A stretch of DNA of 40,192 bases from Parabacteroides sp. (GTDB lineage Bacteria; Bacteroidota; Bacteroidia; Bacteroidales; Tannerellaceae). Shown here in pieces: positions 24,612 to 32,053 of the stretch. The position numbers and the translations under genes were made by a program. The DNA is taken from assembly GCA_017937385.1 (NCBI GenBank), contig JAGBDR010000080.1, positions 1 to 40,192 of the forward strand, read 5' to 3'. The notes under the pieces are model-generated. The model made no database searches. It saw only the letters and a list, made by a program, of their open reading frames with translations, and was not told the DNA's origin. Numbering within the stretch: position 1 is the first letter of the stretch; each line of letters opens with the position of its first letter.

Positions 24612-25202
24612 TTATAGTTTTAAAAAGTTACTTAATATGGCTTCGCCGGCCGGACCGCTTTTTTCCGGGTGGAACTGGGTTGCATAGAAATTGCCTTTAT
24701 GCAGGGAAGCACTGAATGGCAAGATATATTCGGTTGTTGCGGCGGTGTATTCGTTTACGGGTACATAATAACTATGTACGAAATAGACGAACTTGTTTTC
24801 CAGTTGCGTGTCGAACAGGCCGCCTTTCACATCCGTGATTGTGTTCCACCCCATGTGCGGGACTTTGTCGGCATGTGCCTGCGGGATGAAACGTTTCACG
24901 TCTGTATCGAAAATGCCTAAGCAATCTGCATCCCCTTCTTCCGAATGGCGGCACATCAACTGCATACCGAGGCAAATCCCTAAAACCGGTTGTTTCAATT
25001 CTTTTATAACCGCATCCAATTTATGCTCTTTCAGGTACTCCATTGTAGTCTTTGCTTCACCGACGCCCGGAAAGATAACTTTGTCCGCTTTGCATAACCG
25101 TTCCGGATCCGCTGTGATCATGGCTTCGACTCCCAGTCTCTTCAGTGCATAACTCACAGAGTAAATATTCCCGGCATTGTATTTGATAATGGCGACATCC
25201 AT
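24612..25202 (-). CDS. hisH: Imidazole glycerol phosphate synthase glutaminase subunit
   Basis: A 196-residue class I glutamine amidotransferase supplying ammonia to HisF. The catalytic cysteine lies in VLGICLGMQLM, and the His-Glu pair in ATQFHPEKSG. MDVAIIKYNAGN is the standard HisH N-terminus; an upstream Met 13 codons earlier is rejected. It is the first gene of the operon in this window. hisG, hisD, hisC and hisB are not present here, so the pathway is split between loci. Confidence 0.95.
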   Translation of the reverse strand: MDVAIIKYNAGNIYSVSYALKRLGVEAMITADPERLCKADKVIFPGVGEAKTTMEYLKEHKLDAVIKELKQPVLGICLGMQLMCRHSEEGDADCLGIFDTDVKRFIPQAHADKVPHMGWNTITDVKGGLFDTQLENKFVYFVHSYYVPVNEYTAATTEYILPFSASLHKGNFYATQFHPEKSGPAGEAILSNFLKL

Positions 25203-25229
25203 TGTTGCTTCCTTTTTTATATTGAGTTG

Positions 25230-25237
25230 CAAAACTA
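25230..25237 (-). promoter_or_regulatory. -7 box of the his operon
   Basis: TAGTTTTG on the minus strand matches TAnnTTTG, 28 bp upstream of hisH. No clear -33 box is seen. The rest of 25203-25385 shows no other feature. Confidence 0.4.
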
Positions 25238-25385
25238 ACAAATTATCATGACATATAGATGTCTGCTTTATGAAAAGTTGCAGAATAGATCGTATTTGTG
25301 ATAAACTGGTGAATAAAAAAGTGCGGGCGTAATGGCTTTATTATCAGATAAAATTGAAAATAATGAAAAAAATAAGCGTGCAACT

Positions 25386-25417
25386 CTTGCATAATTCAAA
25401 TAAACCCTCTACTTTTG
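25386..25417 (+). promoter_or_regulatory. Promoter of the tRNA-Asp pair
   Basis: CTTG (25386-25389), 20 bp, then TACTTTTG (25410-25417) fits the Bacteroidetes consensus, about 38 bp before the first tRNA. Confidence 0.65.
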
Positions 25418-25455
25418 CATCGCAATTCAGAGGAATAGCGGTAAGATAAAATAAT

Positions 25456-25529
25456 GGTTCGGTAGTTCAGCTGGTTAGAATACATGCCTGTCACGCATGG
25501 GGTCGCGGGTTCGAGTCCCGTCCGGACCG
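25456..25529 (+). tRNA. tRNA-Asp (GTC)
   Basis: A 74-nt cloverleaf. Acceptor GGTTCGG pairs with CCGGACC (one G-U pair), discriminator G, anticodon loop CTGTCAC with anticodon GTC, and T-arm CGGGTTCGAGTCCCG. The CCA end is not encoded, as is usual in this group. Confidence 0.95.
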
Positions 25530-25541
25530 CACATAATATTA

Positions 25542-25615
25542 GGTGCGTTAGTTCAGCTGGTTAGAATACATGCCTGTCACGCATGGGGTCACGGGTTCGA
25601 GTCCCGTACGCACCG
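25542..25615 (+). tRNA. tRNA-Asp (GTC), second copy
   Basis: A 74-nt cloverleaf almost identical to the preceding tRNA in its D, anticodon and T arms, but with a different acceptor stem (GGTGCGT pairing with ACGCACC). Anticodon GTC. Twelve bases separate the two genes, which share a promoter and a terminator. Confidence 0.95.
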
Positions 25616-25640
25616 CACTCTTAAGATTGCAAAATCAAGA

Positions 25641-25680
25641 GAAGTCCTGAAGTTCAATACTTCGGGACTTCTTTTTTTTT
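25641..25680 (+). terminator. Terminator of the tRNA-Asp pair
   Basis: GAAGTCCTGAAG pairs with CTTCGGGACTTC (one wobble) around a 7-nt loop, followed by a run of nine T. Confidence 0.9.
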
Positions 25681-25696
25681 ATGATATTCTGCACGG

Positions 25697-26593
25697 TTAG
25701 AACAGGCTTTTGTCTGTTTCCCTTTTCCGGTAGGCGGAAGGAGACATTCCCATTATTTTTGTGAAGACACGCGAGAAGTAGGCTTGCTCTCCAAATCCGA
25801 GCCGCATCGCGATTTCGTTCAGTTTCATATCCGTAAGTTCGATGTACTGGCAGGCTTTCTGTATTTTCAGGCGCGTAAAGTAGCTGATCGGCGAAGAACC
25901 GGTTTCCTTTTGGAAGAGTGTGGAGAAGTGGGATTCGGAGTATTTGAAGTATTTCGCCAAATCATGTAATGTCAGATTCGTTTCCACATGTTCCTGTAAG
26001 TAATGAATAACCCGCATGGAGAAAGAAAGTTCATGATGGTTCGGTGCTCCGTTATGCCGGAATTGTTCTTGGAATAGGAACGTGGACAAAAGGGTGTATA
26101 AGCACATGGACGAATAGGATAGATATTCTTTGATGTATCCCATGGCAAAGCTGTTATAAGTCTCTTCAAATAATTGGATGCGCACCTGTTGCCGTGAACG
26201 TTCGTCCGACAGAATGGTTTTGGGGGATGAATTGGGCGAAAGGAAAGACTCGCTTAATTTGCCTTGAAAGTGAATCCAATAGATCGTCCAGGGATCGTTT
26301 GCATCCGCTTCGAATGAATAAGGGACATGAGGAGGAAGGATGATGTATTGATTCTTTTCTATCAGGTATGTCTTGTCGTAGATGTGGTATTGCCCTTTTC
26401 CTTCTGTACAGTAGATAAGCATGGCATAGTCCACACCGTTTTCTTTTTGCACATAATGATATTTGACTTTTGGGAAAAAGCCGATCTTACGGATGTAAAG
26501 GTTCCCGATCAGAGGATCTTTACTGTATTCTTTTAAAATTTCTTCGGGCAGATAGACAAACCGTTCTCCTTTAAATCCTTCTTTCATTTTCAT
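25697..26593 (-). CDS. AraC-family transcriptional regulator
   Basis: A 298-residue cytosolic regulator with an N-terminal cupin-like sugar-binding domain (about 40-115; YCTEGKGQYHIYDKTYLIEKNQ then PPHVPYSFE) and a C-terminal double helix-turn-helix (about 195-295; NLTLHDLAKYFKYSESHFS and LNEIAMRLGFGEQAYFSRVF). The start could also be Met3. It is transcribed divergently from the mannoside operon with overlapping promoters, so it probably activates that operon in response to mannose or a manno-oligosaccharide and may regulate itself. The ligand is inferred from context. Confidence 0.9.
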   Translation of the reverse strand: MKMKEGFKGERFVYLPEEILKEYSKDPLIGNLYIRKIGFFPKVKYHYVQKENGVDYAMLIYCTEGKGQYHIYDKTYLIEKNQYIILPPHVPYSFEADANDPWTIYWIHFQGKLSESFLSPNSSPKTILSDERSRQQVRIQLFEETYNSFAMGYIKEYLSYSSMCLYTLLSTFLFQEQFRHNGAPNHHELSFSMRVIHYLQEHVETNLTLHDLAKYFKYSESHFSTLFQKETGSSPISYFTRLKIQKACQYIELTDMKLNEIAMRLGFGEQAYFSRVFTKIMGMSPSAYRKRETDKSLF

Positions 26594-26632
26594 TATAACA
26601 GAAGATCATAAGATTGTATAAGTAAATCGAAA

Positions 26633-26672
26633 CAAATGTACTTAAAAACAAATAGAGAGTGCAATATCTTTG
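26633..26672. promoter_or_regulatory. Interleaved divergent promoters: AraC gene and mannoside operon
   Basis: Rightward: TATCTTTG (26665-26672) is a perfect -7 box 19 bp before the isomerase ATG, with no good -33 box. Leftward: TACATTTG on the minus strand (26633-26640) is the -7 box for the AraC gene, with ATTG (26662-26665) 21 bp upstream. The two promoters physically overlap, so occupancy of one should affect the other. The weak rightward -33 suggests a need for the activator. Confidence 0.55.
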
Positions 26673-26690
26673 CAGAAAAATTTTAATGCG

Positions 26691-28436
26691 ATGCGAAAAA
26701 GTAATTATGATAAAGCTCCTTCTACCGCGGTGGAAGGGAAAATTTGGAAAGGCTGGTCCCAGATCCTTGGGAAAATAGAAGAGGTATGCCTGGCGGATAA
26801 GAAAAAAACAGTAGTGGTTGTTGAATGCTATCAGGGTGTTGATAAACAGGAACTTCTTTCCCATTTGAAAGAGTTGCCGGCTGCATGGCTGGTCGATACG
26901 GGATGTTTGTTCAAATCGACGGAAGAGATCGAGCGGATGACGGCCCCCTATATGACGGACGATACGTTGTTCGGCTACTGTGCCCATTTCTCGTATGCGG
27001 ATTTTTTTGATAGGGACAAAGTCCTGGCTTGCCGGAAACAGGTGGAAGATGCGGAAGGGCTTGTTGTCCTGTGCGGACACGGGTCGGCCGAGGTTCTGGA
27101 CGATCCGGATGTCTTGGTTTATGCGGATATGGCACGTTGGGAAATACAACAGCGTTTTCGGCGGAAAGAGGTGAATGGCTTAGGGGTTGAAGACCGTGGC
27201 GTCGCTCCGTCCATTCATTATAAACGTGGCTATTTTATCGACTGGATCGTATGCGACAATCAGAAAAAGCAATTGTTGGAAAGGGTGGATTATTGGTTGG
27301 ACACGCATATCAAGGAAACTCCGAAGATGATAGAAGGGGCGACTTGGAAAGCCGGTTTGGAGAAGACGGCCCACAGACCTTTCCGGGTGGTTCCGTTTTT
27401 TGATCCGGCGCCTTGGGGCGGGCAATGGATGAAAGAGGTGTGTGACCTCGACAAGGAACAGCGTAATTTCGGTTGGTGCTTCGACTGTGTTCCCGAGGAA
27501 AACAGCCTATATTTAAACGTCTCCGGAACGCTGTTTGAGATGCCGTCCAATAACCTGATTTTCTACCGGACCCGCGACGTTTTGGGTGGACCGGTGGAGG
27601 CACGTTTCGGACAGAGTTTCCCGATCCGTTTTGATTTTCTCGATACGATGGGAGGAGGCAATTTGAGTCTTCAGGTACATCCGACGACACAATATATCCG
27701 GGATACGTTCGGGATGCTTTATACGCAGGACGAAAGCTATTATCTCTTGGATGCCGAGGAGGGCGCAACCGTATTTTTGGGTGTGAAGACCGGAGTCGAT
27801 CCGGATGAGATGATCATCGCTTTGCAGGATGCCCAGAAAACGGGCGAACCGTTTGATGCCGGTAAATATGTGAATCAATGGCCGGCGAAGAAGCATGACC
27901 ATTTTCTGATCCCTGCCGGGACGATCCATTGTTCCGGTGCCGGCGCGATGGTTTTGGAAATCAGTGCGACTCCCAGTATCTTTACATTCAAGCTTTGGGA
28001 CTGGGGACGTCTGGGACTGGACGGCCTGCCTCGCCCGATCAACATCGGACACGGCTCGCACGTGATCCAGTGGGAGCGTCAGACCGAATTTGTTCGTCAG
28101 CAACTGGTCAACCACGTTGAGCGGGTTTTTGAAGGTGACGGCTGGTATGAAGAACGTACCGGTTTGCATGAAAATGAATTCATCGAGACTCGTCGCCACT
28201 GGTTTACCGACACAGTGCTCCACCATACGGAAAATGGAGTGAACGTTTTGAATGTCGTAGAAGGGGACGAGCTGGTGGTGGAAAGTCCGGACGGAGCGTT
28301 TGAACCGTTTGTGGTCCATTATGCCGAAACATTTATTGTCCCGGCTTCAGTAGGCGCCTATACGATATCGCCGAGTGGTCAGTCCAAAGGGAAAAGATGC
28401 GGGACGATCAAGGCTTATGTTCGATTTAAACAATAA
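26691..28436 (+). CDS. Class I mannose-6-phosphate isomerase with N-terminal extension
   Basis: A 581-residue cytosolic enzyme interconverting mannose-6-phosphate and fructose-6-phosphate. The cupin catalytic part (about 225-581) has metal ligands in LSLQVHPTTQY (Gln328, His330), DESYYLL (Glu348) and IPAGTIHCSGAG (His413). Residues about 1-215 form an extra domain resembling a P-loop or uridine-kinase-like fold (KKTVVVVECYQGVDKQELL; VLVYADMARWEIQQRFR), but the Walker A lysine motif is absent, so it is probably non-catalytic. This long architecture is seen in other Bacteroidetes and Firmicutes isomerases. ATG 26691 is chosen because the in-frame TTG at 26670 lies in the -7 box. It is the first gene of the mannoside operon. 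Confidence 0.9.
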   Translation: MRKSNYDKAPSTAVEGKIWKGWSQILGKIEEVCLADKKKTVVVVECYQGVDKQELLSHLKELPAAWLVDTGCLFKSTEEIERMTAPYMTDDTLFGYCAHFSYADFFDRDKVLACRKQVEDAEGLVVLCGHGSAEVLDDPDVLVYADMARWEIQQRFRRKEVNGLGVEDRGVAPSIHYKRGYFIDWIVCDNQKKQLLERVDYWLDTHIKETPKMIEGATWKAGLEKTAHRPFRVVPFFDPAPWGGQWMKEVCDLDKEQRNFGWCFDCVPEENSLYLNVSGTLFEMPSNNLIFYRTRDVLGGPVEARFGQSFPIRFDFLDTMGGGNLSLQVHPTTQYIRDTFGMLYTQDESYYLLDAEEGATVFLGVKTGVDPDEMIIALQDAQKTGEPFDAGKYVNQWPAKKHDHFLIPAGTIHCSGAGAMVLEISATPSIFTFKLWDWGRLGLDGLPRPINIGHGSHVIQWERQTEFVRQQLVNHVERVFEGDGWYEERTGLHENEFIETRRHWFTDTVLHHTENGVNVLNVVEGDELVVESPDGAFEPFVVHYAETFIVPASVGAYTISPSGQSKGKRCGTIKAYVRFKQ

Positions 28437-28451
28437 AATCAGATACGCGAT

Positions 28452-29774
28452 ATGAAAAAGAAAACATGGACAAGCCTGGCTCTTTCGCTTGGCATTTTGT
28501 GTACAGCTTGTAGCAATCAGCCGAAACAGTCACCCGAAAAACTCTTGGCACAGCAAATCATGCAAGATACGCTGATGAACCGGGTCGAAGCGATGGCGCT
28601 CGATGTGGTGAAAGGAGGCTTCAATGCCGGTGACGGCTATGGGGAAGTTTGGATCCGCGATTATAATACGTTTATCGAACTGGCTATGGAGGTGATGCCT
28701 GATAGCCTGATTCAGGATAATCTGCTTACCTTTTTCCGTTTTCAAGGTGAAACGGGCGATATCGTAGACGGTTTCATCGACATCTCAAAAGCCACTTCGT
28801 GGGAAGGTGGCTATAAATATCGTTTCTCGAAGTCGGAATCCCGCTATGCCGCGCACAAGAACACGGTCGAGACCGACCAGGAGTCCTCTCTCGTGCAAGC
28901 CGTGTGGCGCTATGTGAAGAAGAGCGGCAATGTCGGTTTCTTGAAGATTGAAGTAGACGGAAAGACGGTCATTCAACGTTTGGAGTGGGCTTTGGAATAT
29001 CTGATGAACGAGCGGTACGATCAGAAATACGGTCTGTTGTGGGGAGCGACCACGGCCGACTGGGGCGACGTGCAGCCGGAGCATCCTTGGGGAGTCGAGA
29101 TCGATGCGAACTCACACTTTTGCCTCGATATCTATGACAATGCCTTTTTCATTATAGCGATCAACCATTTCTTGGATTTGACCGATGATGTAGCCACACG
29201 CAACCACTGGACCGAGGTGCGCGATGCGATCAAGAAGCAAGTGCGGACCCATTTGTGGGATGCGAAAGCGCAAAAGTTCATCCCGCATATCTATTTGGCC
29301 GATTCTCCTTTCCCTGCCGATTTTGATGAGAACGCGATTTATTACCACGGCGGGACGGCCATGGCGATCGAAGCCGGTCTGCTTTCTCCAGAAGAAATTG
29401 CCGTTTCGAATGCGGCTATGGTGGCCAACGTGGAAAAGTCGGGTGCGCCGACGATTGGTCTGACGGTCTATCCTCCTTATCCCGATGGCTTTTTCCAAAA
29501 CAAGGGCATGTATCCCTATGGTTATCAGAACGGGGGTGACTGGACGTGGTTTGGCGGACGCATGATCCAGCAACTCGTGCGCAATGGCTTCGTCCGGGAG
29601 GCTTACGACGAAGCCCGTCCGATGTTTGAGCGAGTCGTTAAGAATCACGGTTTTTACGAATGGTATGCAAAAGACGGAACACCGTCCGGTTCGGGTACAT
29701 TCCGAGGTGAAGCGGGTGTTTTGTATAAGGCGATTGAAGATTTTAGAAACTGGGCTGAGCAACATAAAGAATAA
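28452..29774 (+). CDS. Six-hairpin glycosidase-like lipoprotein
   Basis: A 440-residue predicted lipoprotein (N-terminal hydrophobic segment, CTAC at Cys20) with an (alpha/alpha)6-barrel glycosidase look. Motifs are EVWIRDYNTFIELAMEVMP, TDQESSLVQAVWRYVKKSGN, WGATTADWGDVQPEHPWG, and NGGDWTWFGGRMIQQLVRNGF. The WIRD and acid-rich segments recall amylo-alpha-1,6-glucosidase, GH63 and related clans, but I cannot place it in a numbered family. It sits 15 bp after the isomerase and 5 bp before the ROK kinase in the mannoside operon, so it probably trims a mannose- or glucose-containing oligosaccharide in the periplasm. Confidence 0.75.
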   Translation: MKKKTWTSLALSLGILCTACSNQPKQSPEKLLAQQIMQDTLMNRVEAMALDVVKGGFNAGDGYGEVWIRDYNTFIELAMEVMPDSLIQDNLLTFFRFQGETGDIVDGFIDISKATSWEGGYKYRFSKSESRYAAHKNTVETDQESSLVQAVWRYVKKSGNVGFLKIEVDGKTVIQRLEWALEYLMNERYDQKYGLLWGATTADWGDVQPEHPWGVEIDANSHFCLDIYDNAFFIIAINHFLDLTDDVATRNHWTEVRDAIKKQVRTHLWDAKAQKFIPHIYLADSPFPADFDENAIYYHGGTAMAIEAGLLSPEEIAVSNAAMVANVEKSGAPTIGLTVYPPYPDGFFQNKGMYPYGYQNGGDWTWFGGRMIQQLVRNGFVREAYDEARPMFERVVKNHGFYEWYAKDGTPSGSGTFRGEAGVLYKAIEDFRNWAEQHKE

Positions 29775-29779
29775 ATAGG

Positions 29780-30880
29780 ATGGATTACAAGCAAGAAAGA
29801 CGTATCGTCATGACATTGGATGCCGGAGGGACCAATTTTGTCTTTTCGGCTATTGCCGGAGGGGAAGAAATTGTGGAGCCGTTCACGTTGCCCTCTGCAC
29901 CTAACCATATAGGCAGTTGCCTGAAGAACCTGACGGATGGGTTCAGACATATTTATGATTTGCTGCCGGAACCGCCGGTCGCCATCAGTTTTGCCTTTCC
30001 CGGACCTGCCGATTATGAGGCGGGTATCATCGGGGATTTGCCCAATTTCCCGGCTTTCAGGGGAGGCGTGGCTTTGGGTCCTTATTTGCAGGAGCAATTC
30101 GGGATACCGGTGTTTATCAATAATGACGGCAACCTGTTTGCCTACGGGGAGGCGCTGACCGGCATATTGCCTGAAATCAACGGCCGGTTGGAAAAGGCCG
30201 GTAGTGCGAAGCGTTACCGGAATCTGATCGGGGTTACGCTGGGGACCGGTTTCGGGGCTGGTGTCGTGACAGACGGCCGCCTGTTGTCCGGCGACAATGG
30301 GACGGGCGGTGACCTGTGGTGCCTGCGGAATCTGAAATATCCTCAGTTTATCGTGGAAGAAAGTGTCAGCATACGGGCGGTCAAACGGGTGTATGCCGAA
30401 CGTTCCGGATCGTTGGAAGAGCTGACACCGAAAGATATTTGCCGGATTGCGGAAGGCCGGCTTCCGGGAGATCGGAACGCCGCGCAAGCCGCTTTTGCCG
30501 AGTTGGGCGAGATGGCGGCAGAGGCGTTGTCCGCCGCTTTGACTCTGATAGACGGGATTGTCGTTATCGGAGGCGGATTGTCTGGTGCTTCCCGATATAT
30601 CTTGCCGGCCATGCTCGACGTCCTGAACGGATCGATCGGTATGATGGACGGAAGCACTTTCGGCCGTTTGCAGATGAAGGTGTTCAATCTGGAGGATGAA
30701 AACGAATTTGCCTCTTTCGCCGGTTGCCAGTCCCGGCAGATACCGGTTCCCGGTTCCGGCCGCAAGGTCTTGTATGATCCTTTCAAACGGACCGGCATTG
30801 CCGTGACCCATCAGGGGACCAGCCGCTCCATTTCGTTGGGCGCTTATGTCTATGCACTTAATCGATTAGATAACAGATAA
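29780..30880 (+). CDS. ROK-family sugar kinase
   Basis: A 366-residue ROK kinase. The ATP-binding motif is TLDAGGTNFVFSAIAGG, the catalytic aspartate lies in VFINNDGNLFAYGEA, and GVTLGTGFGAGVVTDGRLLSG is the ROK glycine motif. The usual zinc motif CxCGxxGC is missing; the equivalent stretch reads TGGDLWCLRNLKYPQFIVEES. It is therefore a zinc-less member, longer than the usual 300 residues because of a C-terminal extension. Between a glycosidase and a sugar transporter, and in the same operon as phosphomannose isomerase, mannose (or glucose) is the likely substrate (inference). Confidence 0.88.
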   Translation: MDYKQERRIVMTLDAGGTNFVFSAIAGGEEIVEPFTLPSAPNHIGSCLKNLTDGFRHIYDLLPEPPVAISFAFPGPADYEAGIIGDLPNFPAFRGGVALGPYLQEQFGIPVFINNDGNLFAYGEALTGILPEINGRLEKAGSAKRYRNLIGVTLGTGFGAGVVTDGRLLSGDNGTGGDLWCLRNLKYPQFIVEESVSIRAVKRVYAERSGSLEELTPKDICRIAEGRLPGDRNAAQAAFAELGEMAAEALSAALTLIDGIVVIGGGLSGASRYILPAMLDVLNGSIGMMDGSTFGRLQMKVFNLEDENEFASFAGCQSRQIPVPGSGRKVLYDPFKRTGIAVTHQGTSRSISLGAYVYALNRLDNR

Positions 30881-30892
30881 ATTTTATATACC

Positions 30893-32047
30893 ATGAACAC
30901 ACGACATGAAAATCGCATTACCTATCCCATCCTGTTTGGCTTCTTCGTCATGGGATTTGTCGATCTGGTCGGCATTGCGACCAACTATATAAAAGAAGAT
31001 TTTGCCCTTTCCGATACGTCGGCCAATCTGATCCCGATGATGGTATTCCTTTGGTTTGCCCTGTTCTCCATACCGACCGGTGTCTTGATGGGGAAAATCG
31101 GAAAGAAACAGACGGTTATCATGGCATTGGTTGTCACGTCTGTTGCGATGTTGATACCGATCTTGTCTTATTCGTTTATGAATCTGTTGTTTGCCTTTGC
31201 CCTGTTGGGTATCGGCAATACGATCCTTCAGGTATCCCTAAACCCGATGTTGGCCGGTGTCGTTCCGGCGGGCAAGGTCGCCGGAACCTTGACGCTCGGT
31301 CAGTTCATCAAGTCTATTTCCTCTTTTTTAGGACCGATTGTCGCGGGGGCGGCAGCTACTTTTTGGGGTAACTGGAAGCTGACCTTTGTGCTGTATGCCG
31401 CGGTCTCTTTGCTTTCTACTTTCTGGGTCTACGTCGTTGTCCCACAGGACGGGCGTGATGAGGCGCAACATGCCGGTTTCTTTTCTACCCTGTCTTTGCT
31501 GGCAGATAAAAAGATCGGGTTGCTCTTTTTGGGTATCCTTCTGATTGTGGGAGTGGATGTCGGGCTGAATACGGCTCTTCCCCATTATTTGACTGTACGG
31601 GCGGATTTGCCTTTAAGTACGGCCGGTTTGGGTTCCAGTCTCTATTTCGCTTTCCGTACGCTGGGCACGTTTTCCGGTGCCTTGTTGCTTGTGCGGACAA
31701 AGCCTCGTTCTTATCTCATCGTCAATATGGGGATTGCAGTTCTGGCATTCCTCTTCTTGCTGTTCGTCCAGGCGCCCGGAGGGCTCTTTGCCGCGATTTC
31801 GATTCTCGGCTTCACCTGCTCCAGCGTGTTTCCTATCCTCTTTTCCTACGCTTTACAACAGAAACCGGACAGGAGCAATGAGATTTCGGCTTTGATGATC
31901 ATGGGAGTTTCGGGAGGAGCGTTGGTCACACCTGTGATGGGAATGGTCTCGGATCGGCTTGGCGTGACGGCGGGCCTGTCCTTATTGTTGTTTTGCTTGC
32001 TGTATTTGGCGGCTTTATCGATGATGTTACAGGAAAAAAATAAATAG
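30893..32047 (+). CDS. MFS sugar transporter (FucP/NagP-like)
   Basis: A 384-residue inner-membrane transporter with 12 predicted hydrophobic segments. Sequences resemble the fucose/glucose/galactose/N-acetylglucosamine proton symporters: FGFFVMGFVDLVGIATNYIK in segment 1, FSIPTGVLMGKIGKKQTVIM between segments 2 and 3, and GNTILQVSLNPMLAG further on. It probably imports the monosaccharide released by the operon's glycosidases, most likely mannose, for phosphorylation by the ROK kinase. It starts 12 bp after the kinase and ends 6 bp before the first GH92 gene. Confidence 0.9.
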   Translation: MNTRHENRITYPILFGFFVMGFVDLVGIATNYIKEDFALSDTSANLIPMMVFLWFALFSIPTGVLMGKIGKKQTVIMALVVTSVAMLIPILSYSFMNLLFAFALLGIGNTILQVSLNPMLAGVVPAGKVAGTLTLGQFIKSISSFLGPIVAGAAATFWGNWKLTFVLYAAVSLLSTFWVYVVVPQDGRDEAQHAGFFSTLSLLADKKIGLLFLGILLIVGVDVGLNTALPHYLTVRADLPLSTAGLGSSLYFAFRTLGTFSGALLLVRTKPRSYLIVNMGIAVLAFLFLLFVQAPGGLFAAISILGFTCSSVFPILFSYALQQKPDRSNEISALMIMGVSGGALVTPVMGMVSDRLGVTAGLSLLLFCLLYLAALSMMLQEKNK

Positions 32048-32053
32048 GTAAAC

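Noticed and set aside
25456-25615. Integration site or genomic island at the tRNA-Asp pair
   Set aside because: No integrase gene and no repeated tRNA 3' end beyond the two intact genes is seen; the near-identity reflects gene duplication.
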